From positions 1-64,000 of the forward strand of contig NZ_JACIBX010000004.1 of NCBI RefSeq assembly GCF_014195545.1: DNA of 64,000 bases, given 5' to 3'. The notes beneath the pieces are model-generated. The model saw nothing but the letters and a program-made list of their open reading frames with translations. It was not told where the DNA came from and made no database searches. This DNA comes from Limimaricola variabilis. Its GTDB lineage: Bacteria; Pseudomonadota; Alphaproteobacteria; Rhodobacterales; Rhodobacteraceae. A program made the position numbers and the translations under genes. Shown one piece after another: positions 29,332-37,925 of the stretch (its first letter is position 1; each line of letters opens with the position of its first letter).

Positions 29332-30183
29332 TCACGTCATGACGTGGTTTTTCGCGTGCTCCTCAACACGCGCCTTTGCGCCGCTCCTCGCTGCGGCGGC
29401 ATGGCCCAGCACCGCGGCCAGCGCCTCGGCCGCGACGAAGGCCGCAATCACCTCTGGCCGCTTGTCATCGGCATGTGCACCCATCGGGCAGACCAGCCGG
29501 TCGACCGGACGATCGGGCCATTGCGTGCGCAAATAGCGGGCGAACTTGGCCCGCTTCGTCGCCGATCCGATCATGCCCGCATAGGCCGCGTCGTCGCGTG
29601 CCAGCGCTTCGGCGGCGAGCAGGAAATCGAGCGCGTGATCATGGGTCAGCACCACGAAGGCCGAGCCCGGCGGCGCGGCGCGGATCAGCGCCTCCGGCAG
29701 CACGCTGAGCCGGGTCTCGACCTGCGCCGTGCATTGCGCGAGCTCCCCGGCCCGGCTGTCGACGAGGACGACGCGCAGCGGCAAGGTCTGGGCGATCTGC
29801 GCCAGCGCCCGGCCGACATGGCCCGCGCCAAAGATGTAGAGATGCGGCCGGGCGCGCGCCTCGGCCTCGGCGTCGGCCAGCATCGCCGCGCGCACGGCAT
29901 CATCGAGCCGTTCCAGCGCGATCTCGACCCGCCCGCCGCAGCATTGGCCGATCTCGGGGCCCAGCGGCACGTCCATGCGCGCACGCTTCTCGCCATCGCG
30001 CAGCATCGCGCGGGCGCGGTCGATCGCCATGTATTCGAGTTGACCGCCGCCGATCGTGCCGTGCAGGGCAGCCGCGCCGACCACCATCTCGGCCCCCTCC
30101 TCGCGCGGGCACGAGCCGCGCACCCGCACGAGGCGCAGCCGCACCGCCTCCGGCATCCGCGACAGAGCCCGCGCCAAAGTCAT
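29332..30183 (-). CDS. xdhC: Xanthine dehydrogenase accessory protein XdhC
   Basis: This 283-residue protein binds molybdenum cofactor, helps its sulfuration and inserts it into XdhB. The N-terminal XdhC part has RGSCPREEGAEMVV and GTIGGGQLEYMA. Then comes a Rossmann domain with LYIFGAGHVGRALA, and near the end YAGMIGSATKRAKF. The GQCCGG element is the cysteine-containing site typical of XdhC. The ATG overlaps the xdhB stop (ATGA), so it is translationally coupled to the large subunit. The C-terminus is slightly longer than usual, with a Lys/His-rich tail. Confidence 0.95.
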   Translation of the reverse strand: MTLARALSRMPEAVRLRLVRVRGSCPREEGAEMVVGAAALHGTIGGGQLEYMAIDRARAMLRDGEKRARMDVPLGPEIGQCCGGRVEIALERLDDAVRAAMLADAEAEARARPHLYIFGAGHVGRALAQIAQTLPLRVVLVDSRAGELAQCTAQVETRLSVLPEALIRAAPPGSAFVVLTHDHALDFLLAAEALARDDAAYAGMIGSATKRAKFARYLRTQWPDRPVDRLVCPMGAHADDKRPEVIAAFVAAEALAAVLGHAAAARSGAKARVEEHAKNHVMT

Positions 30184-32507
30184 GCCCGCGCGCCCCTCAG
30201 ACGTTCGACCGCCATCAGCACCCGCTCGGGCGTGGCGGGCGCGTCGAGCCGCGGGCAGACCCGGTAGTCCGCCACGCTCGCCACCGCCATCGACAGCGCC
30301 TCGAACACCGAGATGCCGAGCATGAAGGGCGGCTCGCCCACGGCCTTGGACCGCTTGATGGTCGGCTCGCGGTTCTCGCTCCAATCGGCGAGGGCCACGT
30401 TGAAGACGCGCGGCCGGTCGGAGGCGAGCGGGATCTTGTAGGTCGAAGGCGCATGGGTGCGCAGCTGCCCGGCCTTGTCCCACCACAGCTCTTCGGTGGT
30501 GAGCCAGCCCATCCCCTGCACGAAGGCGCCCCCGACCTGCCCGATGTCGAGCTCCGCGTTCAGAGACCGGCCAACATCGTGCAGGATGTCGGTGCGCTCG
30601 ACCCGGTATTCGCCGGTCAGCGTGTCGATCGACACCTCCGAGACCGAGGCGCCATAGGCGAAGTAGTAGAAGGGCCGTCCCTTGCCGGCGGCGCGGTCCC
30701 AATGGATCTTGGGCGTCTTGTAGAAGCCCGCCGCCGAGAGCTGGACCCGCGCCATGTAGGCCGCGCCGATCAGCTCCTCGAAGCGCATGGTGGTGTCGCC
30801 GACATGCACCCGGCCCCCTTCGAAGCGGATCGCCTCGGGCGCGACGCCCCAGCGCTCGGCCGCGAAATCGACGAGCCGCGCCTTGATTTGCTGGCAGGCG
30901 TCGAGCGCCGCCATGCCGTTGAGATCCGAGCCGGAGGAAGCCGCCGTGGCCGAGGTGTTGGGCACCTTTTCGGTGGTGGTGCGGGTGATCTTCACCCGGC
31001 CGAACTCCACGCCGAAGGCCTCGGCCACGATCTGCGCGATCTTGGTGTTGAGCCCCTGCCCCATCTCGGTGCCGCCGTGGTTCAGGTGGATCGAGCCGTC
31101 ATTGTAGACATGCACCAACGCGCCCGCCTGGTTGTACCAGGTGGCGGTGAAGGAGATCCCGAACTTGACCGGCGTCAGCGCGATGCCGCGCCGGATCACG
31201 CCGCCCCTGGCGTTATGCGCGAGCACGGCGGCGCGGCGCGCCTGGTAGTCGCTCGACGCCTCCAGCTCGTCGACGATCCGGCCGATCACGTTGTCCTCGA
31301 CGCTCTGGTGATAGGGCGTCAGGTCGCGGCCATCGCCGGGCTGGCCGTAGAAATTGGCGCGCCGCACCTCCAGCGTGTCCTTGCCGAGGCTGTAGGCGAT
31401 CTCCTCGATGATCCGCTCCGCCGCGATCACGCCCTGCGGGCCGCCAAAGCCGCGAAACGCCGTGTTCGAGACGGTGTTGGTCCTCAAAGGGTGCGAGCGC
31501 AGGCGCACATTGGGATAGAAATAGGCGTTGTCGGCATGAAACAGCGCCCGGTCCGTCACCGGCCCCGAAAGGTCGGAGGAGAAGCCGCAGCGCGCCGCGA
31601 ACTCGCCGTCCAGCGCGGTGATCCGGCCGGTCTCGTCGAAGCCGACATCGTAATCGATGACGAAGTCGTGCCGCTTGCCGGTGGCCTGCATGTCGTCGTC
31701 GCGGTCGGGGCGCAGCTTGACCGGCCGGTTCCAGCGCTTCGCGGCGAGGGCCGCGACGGCGCAGAACAGGTTCATCTGCGTCTCCTTGCCGCCGAAACCG
31801 CCGCCCATGCGCCGCACGTTCACCGTCACGTCGTTGGAACGTATCCCGAGCACCCGCGCCACCATGTGCTGCGCCTCGCTCGGGTGCTGGGTCGAGGAGT
31901 GGACCAGCACGTCGTCATCCTCGCCCGGCAGGGCGAAAGCGATATGCCCTTCGAGATACATGTGGTCCTGCCCGCCGACCCGCATCCGCCCCCGGATCCG
32001 GTGCGGCGCGGCCGCCAGCGCGGGGCCGGGCTCGCCGCGCTCGAGCGTGAGCGGCGGGGTGACGTAGCCGTCGCCCGCCGCCCGCGCCGCGTCGATGTCG
32101 AGCAGCGGCGGCAGGTCCTCGTAGTCGATCTCGGCCAGCCGCGCGGCCCGGCGCGCCGCGTCGCGGCTCTCCGCCACCACGGCAAAGATCGGCTGGCCCC
32201 AGAACTCGACCTTGTCGGTGGCAAAGATCGCCTCGTCGTCCCGCCCGGTCGGGCTCACATCGTTGATGCCGGGAATGTCGGCGGCGCTCAGCACGCCGAC
32301 CACCCCGGCCGCGCCGCGCACCCGTGTCAGGTCGATGGCGCGGATCCGGGCATGGGCCCGGGTCGACAGCCCCAGATAGGCGTGCAGCGTGCCGACGGGT
32401 TCGGGGATGTCGTCGGCATATTCGGCCCGGCCGGTGACATGCTTGACCGCGCTGTCATGGCGCGGATCGGTCTGCGTCAGCGCCGTCTCTTCGGTGAAGT
32501 CCTTCAT
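30180..32507 (-). CDS. xdhB: Xanthine dehydrogenase, molybdopterin-binding subunit
   Basis: This 775-residue large subunit holds the molybdenum cofactor and oxidises hypoxanthine and xanthine to urate. Conserved cofactor loops are seen: RRMGGGFGGKETQ, FRGFGGPQGV, GTEMGQGLNTK and the terminal GEPPFMLGISVFEAL with the catalytic Glu. An N-terminal aldehyde-oxidase a/b hammerhead domain covers about residues 20-130. Full length for the family. It follows xdhA by 12 bases and overlaps xdhC. Confidence 0.97.
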   Translation of the reverse strand: MKDFTEETALTQTDPRHDSAVKHVTGRAEYADDIPEPVGTLHAYLGLSTRAHARIRAIDLTRVRGAAGVVGVLSAADIPGINDVSPTGRDDEAIFATDKVEFWGQPIFAVVAESRDAARRAARLAEIDYEDLPPLLDIDAARAAGDGYVTPPLTLERGEPGPALAAAPHRIRGRMRVGGQDHMYLEGHIAFALPGEDDDVLVHSSTQHPSEAQHMVARVLGIRSNDVTVNVRRMGGGFGGKETQMNLFCAVAALAAKRWNRPVKLRPDRDDDMQATGKRHDFVIDYDVGFDETGRITALDGEFAARCGFSSDLSGPVTDRALFHADNAYFYPNVRLRSHPLRTNTVSNTAFRGFGGPQGVIAAERIIEEIAYSLGKDTLEVRRANFYGQPGDGRDLTPYHQSVEDNVIGRIVDELEASSDYQARRAAVLAHNARGGVIRRGIALTPVKFGISFTATWYNQAGALVHVYNDGSIHLNHGGTEMGQGLNTKIAQIVAEAFGVEFGRVKITRTTTEKVPNTSATAASSGSDLNGMAALDACQQIKARLVDFAAERWGVAPEAIRFEGGRVHVGDTTMRFEELIGAAYMARVQLSAAGFYKTPKIHWDRAAGKGRPFYYFAYGASVSEVSIDTLTGEYRVERTDILHDVGRSLNAELDIGQVGGAFVQGMGWLTTEELWWDKAGQLRTHAPSTYKIPLASDRPRVFNVALADWSENREPTIKRSKAVGEPPFMLGISVFEALSMAVASVADYRVCPRLDAPATPERVLMAVERLRGARA

Positions 32508-32519
32508 GGCAATGATCCT

Positions 32520-33980
32520 TCAGGCTCGGGCCAGGCGCACCGGCTCGGCCAGCCCCGCATGTTCGAGGAAGACCCGGCGAAACAGGTTGCGCGCCACGCT
32601 CAGGCGGTACTCGGCGCTGGCCCGCCAGTCGGCCAGCGGCGTGAAGTCCTCGGCCAGCCGCTCCGCCGCGGCGACGAGCGCCGCCTCGCTCCAGGGCTGG
32701 CCGCGCAACACCGCCTCAGCGGCCGCGGCGCGTTTGGGCGTGCCGGCCATGCCACCCATCGCGATCCGTGCCGTCACGATGCGGCCCGCCTCGACATGCA
32801 GGTTGAAGGCGGCGCAGACCGAGGAGATGTCCTCGTCGCGGCGCTTGGAGATCTTGTAGGCCGCGTGGATCCGGTCCGGCTGCGGCGCAGGCAGGTGGAT
32901 CTCCTCGATGAACTCGCCCGGCACGATGTCCTGCCGCCCGTATTCGATGAAGAAGTCCTCGATCGGAAGGCGGCGGCGGTTCTCGCCGTGGCGCAGGACG
33001 ATCTCGGCGCCGAGCGCGATCAGCACCGGCGGCATGTCCCCGATCGGCGATCCGTTGGCGATGTTGCCGCCGATCGTGCCCATGTTGCGCACCTGCCAGC
33101 CGGCGATGCGGGACCAGAACTCGCGCAGATGCGGATAGGCGTCGCACAGCGCCGCCTCGCTGTCGGAATAGCTCGCCCCCGCCCCGATGCGCAGCCCCTC
33201 CGGCCCGCGCTCGACCCGGCGCAGCGCGTCGAGATGGCCGAGCAGGACGACCGGCGAGATGTCCTTCAGGAACTTGGTCACCCACAGCCCGACATCGGTG
33301 GCCCCGGCCACCAGCGTCGCTTGGGGGTGGGCGCTCAGCACGCGCGCCAGATCGTCGATATCGGCGGGCAGGATGGCGCGGCTGTCGCCACGGCGCAGCT
33401 CGACTCTGCGGCCATCGCGCAGTGCTGTCAGCCGGGCGGTCACGGCCGCCCGCTCGCGGTTCAAGGCGTCCTCGGCGGGGCTGCCATAGCGGGTCACCGC
33501 GCGGGCGGCGCGGATGATCGGCGCATAGCCGGTGCAGCGGCAGAGATTGCCCTGCAGCGCGGTCTCGATCTCGGTCTCGTCGGGATCGGCGTTCTGCATC
33601 CACAGCGCATAGAGCGACATCACGATCCCCGGCGTGCAGAAGCCGCACTGGCTGCCGTGATGCTCTACCATCGCCTGCTGGACGGGGTGCAGCCGACCTC
33701 CGGGGCCCGACAGGTGCTCGATCGTCACGACGTGGCAGGCGTCGAGCGACGCGGCGAGGCGGATGCAGGCATTCACCGGCTCGTAGCGCAGCCCGGCCTC
33801 GCTCAGCCGGCCCACCAGGACCGTGCAGGCCCCGCAATCGCCCTCGGCGCAGCCTTCCTTGGTGCCGGTGAGGCGCCGCTCCAGCCGCAGCATGTCGAGC
33901 AGCGTGTCGCCCGCGCCGACGGCCCCGGTAGTGACCTCCGTGTCGTTCAACAGGAACCGGATCTCGGATCTCGGCTGCAT
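32520..33980 (-). CDS. xdhA: Xanthine dehydrogenase, iron-sulfur/FAD subunit
   Basis: This 486-residue small subunit passes electrons from the molybdenum centre through two [2Fe-2S] clusters to FAD and NAD. The first cluster uses Cys44, 49 and 52 (GCAEGDCGACTV). The second uses Cys112 and 115 with 147 and 149 (QCGFCTPG...LCRCTG). The FAD-binding domain spans roughly 200-360 (LVAGATDVGLWVTK, NMGTIGGNIANGSPIGD) and the CO-dehydrogenase-type C-terminal domain follows. The ATG at 33980 has GGAGGTGA upstream; the frame is open slightly further. It heads the purine operon and is divergent from a LysR gene. Confidence 0.96.
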   Translation of the reverse strand: MQPRSEIRFLLNDTEVTTGAVGAGDTLLDMLRLERRLTGTKEGCAEGDCGACTVLVGRLSEAGLRYEPVNACIRLAASLDACHVVTIEHLSGPGGRLHPVQQAMVEHHGSQCGFCTPGIVMSLYALWMQNADPDETEIETALQGNLCRCTGYAPIIRAARAVTRYGSPAEDALNRERAAVTARLTALRDGRRVELRRGDSRAILPADIDDLARVLSAHPQATLVAGATDVGLWVTKFLKDISPVVLLGHLDALRRVERGPEGLRIGAGASYSDSEAALCDAYPHLREFWSRIAGWQVRNMGTIGGNIANGSPIGDMPPVLIALGAEIVLRHGENRRRLPIEDFFIEYGRQDIVPGEFIEEIHLPAPQPDRIHAAYKISKRRDEDISSVCAAFNLHVEAGRIVTARIAMGGMAGTPKRAAAAEAVLRGQPWSEAALVAAAERLAEDFTPLADWRASAEYRLSVARNLFRRVFLEHAGLAEPVRLARA

Positions 33981-34061
33981 GGCGTCACCTCCCCGCGCTG
34001 TGGCGGTTGGACCCTGCCGCAAATCCGGCTTCGAAAATACGCCTGTGGAGGTTAAGCTTTA

Positions 34062-34076
34062 TCAACGTTTCGTTGA
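34062..34076. promoter_or_regulatory. LysR-type binding site between xdhA and LysR gene
   Basis: TCAACG-TTT-CGTTGA is a perfect interrupted palindrome of the T-N(11-13)-A kind used by LysR-type regulators. It is placed about 85 bases before xdhA and 57 bases before the LysR start, suitable for divergent control. Confidence 0.6.
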
Positions 34077-34133
34077 AAAAGAGCCGGGCGCTGCTGGTGC
34101 ATTCTGGCCCGGTCGCATCCGAGGATCGGTCCC

Positions 34134-35039
34134 ATGCCCTATATCGAAAGCCTGCATGTCTTCGTGCGCGTGGTCGAGCTGGGCTCGATCACGGCGGGCG
34201 GGCGCGACCTGCGGCTGACCCCGGCGGTCGCCAGCAATCGCGTCAAGGAGCTGGAGCGGCGGCTCGGCGTTCGGCTGTTCAACCGCACCACGCGCAGCCT
34301 GTCTCCGACCGAGGCCGGGCAGAGCTTCTATCACCATGCCCGCCGGGTGATCGAGAGCCTGCAGGACGCCGAGGCGGCGATCGCGGGGTTCTCGGGACAT
34401 CCGCGCGGCACGATCCAGGTCACCGCGCCGCTGGGCTTCGGCAAGCGCTACGTCGCGCCGCTGGTCCCGCGCTTCGTGGACGCCTATCCCGACGTCTCGG
34501 TCCGGCTGCGCCTGTCCGACCGCAAGGTCGACATGCTCGAGGACGGGCTCGACATCGCCTTCGTCGTCGGCCAGCCACCCGAGTCCACGCTGAAGCTGCG
34601 CAAGATCGCCGACTGCCCGCGCGTGCTCTGCGCCTCTCCCGACTATCTCGCGCGGCACGGTACGCCCCGCACGGCAGCCGATCTCGTCACAGGCGGGCAC
34701 AACTGCCTGCTGCTGCGCTATCCCCGCTCGCCCGAGTATTTCTGGACGCTGGAAACCCCGGAGGGGCCGCGCAAATGCGAGCTGTCGGGCAAATATGACA
34801 GCGACGACGGCGACGTGCTGACCGCCTGGGCGCTCGATCACCGCGGCATCGTCAACAAACCGCGCTTCGAGGTGGCGGCCCATCTCGCGCGGGGCGATCT
34901 GGTCGAGATCCTGTCAGACACGCCGCCCATCGCCGCGATCGCGGGCTGCCTCTATCCGCATCGGCGGCTGCAGGACCCCAAGCTGCGGTTGTTCCTCGAC
35001 TTCATCACCCCCCGCTGCCGCGAAGCACTCTCGGCCTGA
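34134..35039 (+). CDS. LysR-family regulator of the xdh operon (probable)
   Basis: This 301-residue protein has a LysR helix-turn-helix at residues about 3-60 (IESLHVFVRVVELGSITAGG, then RLTPAVASNRVKELERRLG) and a two-lobed effector domain with the PRGTIQVTAPLGFGKRYVAP start. It resembles the CrgA/DmlR-like group. It is divergent from xdhA, with a good dyad in the 153-base gap, so a role in controlling purine breakdown is likely. The inducing ligand is unknown; urate or a purine would be logical. Confidence 0.9.
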   Translation: MPYIESLHVFVRVVELGSITAGGRDLRLTPAVASNRVKELERRLGVRLFNRTTRSLSPTEAGQSFYHHARRVIESLQDAEAAIAGFSGHPRGTIQVTAPLGFGKRYVAPLVPRFVDAYPDVSVRLRLSDRKVDMLEDGLDIAFVVGQPPESTLKLRKIADCPRVLCASPDYLARHGTPRTAADLVTGGHNCLLLRYPRSPEYFWTLETPEGPRKCELSGKYDSDDGDVLTAWALDHRGIVNKPRFEVAAHLARGDLVEILSDTPPIAAIAGCLYPHRRLQDPKLRLFLDFITPRCREALSA

Positions 35040-35203
35040 GGTCGCCCGGAACGGGGTGCTTTCCCTCGAAAAGGAACACGCAACTCCTCCGCGACGGACC
35101 ACAGGGTCGCTGCGGCTGAGGGTTTATCAACCATCCATAGATAATCCCCCGCGCCATTCGCGGTTAACCTAGGGGCCGGTCGAGGCTTTGGGAGGAGCTG
35201 AGC

Positions 35204-35725
35204 ATGGATCTGGAAATCACCGCCATCCGCATCGAAACCTTCGCGCCCTATGGCGAGATCGTCCCCGCCGGTTCGGTCGAGGAGCACCTGATGGATGCGC
35301 GGATCTACGCGCGTTTGCGGCCGGGCGGCGCGCCCTGCCCGCCGCGCCTGCGCCGCCAGACGGCCCGGCCGCCGCAACTGCCCTTCGCGCTGCATTGCCT
35401 GCAGCGGTACAGGACCACGCGCTGCCTGTGCCTGCCCGACCCGGGGAGCCAACAGCTGATCGTGGTGGCGCGGGCGGATCGCTTCAGGCCGCGGGACATC
35501 CGGGCGTTCGAGTTCGGCGGGCACCTCGCGCTGAACCTGCGCGAGGATGTCTGGTTCGGGGCCTTCACCCCGCTCGGCACCGCTGCCGGCGCAACGATCA
35601 TCGAGGCCTCGGCCGCACCGGTCGAGACGCTGGTGCTCGCGACACCGCTGCGGATCACCTCCGGCACGCGGCAGCGCGTGCCGGAGCCCAAGGCGCCGAT
35701 TCGGAGCCACGGCATTTACGGGTAA
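35204..35725 (+). CDS. AllA-like protein (possible ureidoglycolate lyase)
   Basis: A 173-residue protein with features of the ureidoglycolate lyase (AllA) cupin family: a start like ITAIRIETFAPYGEIV, a central LHCLQRYRTTRCLCLPD, then QQLIVVA, and LREDVWFGAFTPLG where AllA has its substrate-facing strand. The classical HPLGSQ motif is altered, so catalytic identity is uncertain. AllA splits ureidoglycolate to glyoxylate and urea at the end of purine/allantoin catabolism, which would suit the neighbouring xdh and guaD genes. It is preceded by GGGAGGAG and transcribed alone downstream of the LysR gene. No allantoinase or uricase is in the window. Confidence 0.55.
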   Translation: MDLEITAIRIETFAPYGEIVPAGSVEEHLMDARIYARLRPGGAPCPPRLRRQTARPPQLPFALHCLQRYRTTRCLCLPDPGSQQLIVVARADRFRPRDIRAFEFGGHLALNLREDVWFGAFTPLGTAAGATIIEASAAPVETLVLATPLRITSGTRQRVPEPKAPIRSHGIYG

Positions 35726-35745
35726 GGGGGCCGCATCCTCGGCGG

Positions 35746-35765
35746 CGGGGGCGTGGGAGCCCCCG
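35746..35765. terminator. Hairpin between convergent allA-like and sdaA genes
   Basis: CGGGGGC, loop GTGGGA, GCCCCCG is a perfect 7-bp stem in the 63-base convergent gap. It could end both transcripts; no long T-run is present. Confidence 0.5.
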
Positions 35766-35788
35766 TCACCACCCACCGCGTCGCGGTC

Positions 35789-37186
35789 TCAGCACTCCGG
35801 CAGGTTCACGGCGATGCCGCCGGTCGAGGTTTCCTTGTATTTTGTGCTCATGTCCCGCCCGGTCTCGAGCATCACCTTGATGCAGTTGTCGAGCGGCATG
35901 AAATGCGTGCCGTCGCCGCGTAGCGCCAGTGCCGCCGCCGAGACTGCCTTGATCGCGCCAAGCGCGTTGCGTTCGATGCAGGGCACCTGAACGAGCCCGC
36001 CCGCCGGATCGCAGGTCATGCCTAGGTGATGTTCGAGCGCGATTTCGGCGGCGTTCTCGATCTGCGCGTTGCTGCCGCCCATCGCGGCGCAAAGCCCGGC
36101 GGCGGCCATCGCGGCCGCCGAGCCGACCTCGCCCTGGCAGCCGACCTCGGCGCCCGAGATCGAGGCGTTGGTCTTGATGATCCCGCCGATCGCAGCGGCG
36201 GTGAGCAGGAAGTCGCGGCGCCGCGCATCGCTCACGCCGTCGCAATGGTCGAGCCAGTAGCGCAGCACCGCCGGCACCGTGCCCGCAGCACCATTGGTCG
36301 GCGCGGTGACGATCCGTCCGCCGGCGGCGTTCTCCTCGTTCACCGCCATGGCATAGACGCTCATCCATTCATTGGCGACATGCGGCGCGGGGCGGTTGTT
36401 CTGCCGCTCGGCGAGCAGCGCCGCGTGGATCGCACGCGCCCGCCGCTTCACCTTCAGCCCGCCGGGCAGGATCCCCTCCTGCGACAGACCCCGGTCGATG
36501 CAGGCGTTCATCGTCTCCGACAGCGCGTCGAGCCGGGCATCCAGGTCGCGCATCCCGCGCGCCACCTCGTTGGCCCGCGTCATCGCCGCGATGCTGAGCC
36601 CTGCCGCATCGCCCATCGCCAGCATCTCGCGCGCTGAGCGGAAGGGATGCGGCAGCGCTTCGCCCCCCTGCTGCGTCGAGCCCTCGCGCGATGCGAGCAG
36701 CTCGGCCTCGGTCTGCACGAAGCCGCCGCCGACCGAGTAGTAGGTCGTGGTCAGGAACGGGTTCCCGGCCCGGTCGAAGGCCCGGAAGATCATCCCGTTG
36801 GCGTGCAGCGGCAGCGCCGGGCCGTAATCGAACAAGAGGTCGGTGTCCGGATCGAAGGCGAGCGGCGGCAGCCCGTCGAGGACGAGCTTGCCGCTCTCGC
36901 GCAGCCCGGCGATCAGCCGCTCGGCCGCGTCGGGGTCGAGCGTTTCGGGCCGCTGGCCCAGCAGCCCGAGGATCACCGCGCGGTCGCTGGCGTGGCCCTT
37001 GCCGGTGAAGGCGAGGCTACCATGCAGCGACACCCGGACCGAGGCCACCTCGCCCGCGCCGGGGATCCGCTCCGCGCCGCCGCGCAGATCGTCCAAGAAC
37101 CGCGCGGCGGCGACCATCGGCCCCATCGTGTGCGAGGACGACGGGCCAATGCCGTGCTTGAAGATCTCGAAGACCGGAACGGACAT
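35789..37186 (-). CDS. sdaA: L-serine ammonia-lyase (iron-sulfur, single chain)
   Basis: This 465-residue cytoplasmic enzyme deaminates L-serine to pyruvate and ammonia using a [4Fe-4S] cluster. The N-terminal beta domain starts [20 protein letters not shown], the family signature, and the C-terminal alpha domain has [16 protein letters not shown] and [18 protein letters not shown] with the cluster cysteines. Both domains are in one chain, as in proteobacterial SdaA. The ATG at 37186 is chosen for the family start. It is the last gene behind soxG on the same strand (174-base gap). Context: sarcosine gives glycine plus methylene-THF, which serine hydroxymethyltransferase turns into serine, the substrate here. 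Confidence 0.95.
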   Translation of the reverse strand: MSVPVFEIFKHGIGPSSSHTMGPMVAAARFLDDLRGGAERIPGAGEVASVRVSLHGSLAFTGKGHASDRAVILGLLGQRPETLDPDAAERLIAGLRESGKLVLDGLPPLAFDPDTDLLFDYGPALPLHANGMIFRAFDRAGNPFLTTTYYSVGGGFVQTEAELLASREGSTQQGGEALPHPFRSAREMLAMGDAAGLSIAAMTRANEVARGMRDLDARLDALSETMNACIDRGLSQEGILPGGLKVKRRARAIHAALLAERQNNRPAPHVANEWMSVYAMAVNEENAAGGRIVTAPTNGAAGTVPAVLRYWLDHCDGVSDARRRDFLLTAAAIGGIIKTNASISGAEVGCQGEVGSAAAMAAAGLCAAMGGSNAQIENAAEIALEHHLGMTCDPAGGLVQVPCIERNALGAIKAVSAAALALRGDGTHFMPLDNCIKVMLETGRDMSTKYKETSTGGIAVNLPEC

Positions 37187-37360
37187 CGGATCAGCCGCGG
37201 TTCGGGAGGCTGGCGCGTCTGCGCGCCGGGGCCTCGGCGTCGTGTGACATCCGGTCGATGCTGCAGGCGTCGCGCATGGCGGGCCTCCCTTGGCTGCGGG
37301 CCCGGCCGCGCCGGTGGTCACCGGCGGGGTCGGGCGTCTTCGGGTGCGACCGGCGCGGCC

Positions 37361-37915
37361 CTAGAGCCCGGCGTCGATCTCCGCGCGGCCGATGTCCAGC
37401 AGCGCGCGCACATGCGGCGCGAAGCTGCGCCAGACGTCAAGCCGAAAGGCCTCCGGCCCGTCGCGCCACAGCACCACCTGCGCGCTGTCGAACACCGTGC
37501 GGACGGCCTCCCCCGGCGCCAACCGGTCGAGGTCGCGCGGGCAGGCGATGGACAGCAGTTCCTGCGCCGCCGGGCCCGAGATCGCGTAGCTGATCTCCCG
37601 ATCGGAGATCTCGGTGAGGCTGTGCGACGCGGCGACATACGCATCCCGCGCCGCTTCGACGATCGCATCGCGGGCCGCCTCGGGCGCGCAGATCAGCCAT
37701 TCGTCCGGCCCGAGGCAGAGCGCCTTGCGACCCTGCGCTTCGGCGATCTGGCCGATCCGTCCGGGCAGGTCGAGCCCGAGCGCCTGTCCCAGAACGGGCG
37801 CGTTCGTGGGCCGGACCCGCAGGGAAAACCGTGCCTCGGGGGCCAGTTCTTCGATCCGCAACCGGGCCCCGGCCTCCGAGGTCACGGGAAAATCATGCGT
37901 CTGATCTGTCATCAT
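37361..37915 (-). CDS. soxG: Sarcosine oxidase gamma subunit
   Basis: This 184-residue subunit belongs to heterotetrameric sarcosine oxidase; it is required for assembly and resembles a GcvT-type fold. Family features are the ARLRIEELAPEARFSLRVRP start, ALCLGPDEWLICAP, the DREISYAISGPAAQELLS segment and the LDVWRSFAPHVRALL end. Ten bases separate it from the soxA stop, and AGGAGG lies before the ATG at 37915 (a second ATG at 37912 is equally possible). Confidence 0.92.
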   Translation of the reverse strand: MMTDQTHDFPVTSEAGARLRIEELAPEARFSLRVRPTNAPVLGQALGLDLPGRIGQIAEAQGRKALCLGPDEWLICAPEAARDAIVEAARDAYVAASHSLTEISDREISYAISGPAAQELLSIACPRDLDRLAPGEAVRTVFDSAQVVLWRDGPEAFRLDVWRSFAPHVRALLDIGRAEIDAGL

Positions 37916-37925
37916 GCGCCCCTCC

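Noticed and set aside
26186-29536. Very long open frame antisense to guanine deaminase and the purine permease
   Set aside because: It is rich in Arg, His and Gly and has no family resemblance, and both genes beneath it are clear. High GC leaves the antisense frame open by chance. The same applies to long antisense frames over xdhAB, soxA and tex.
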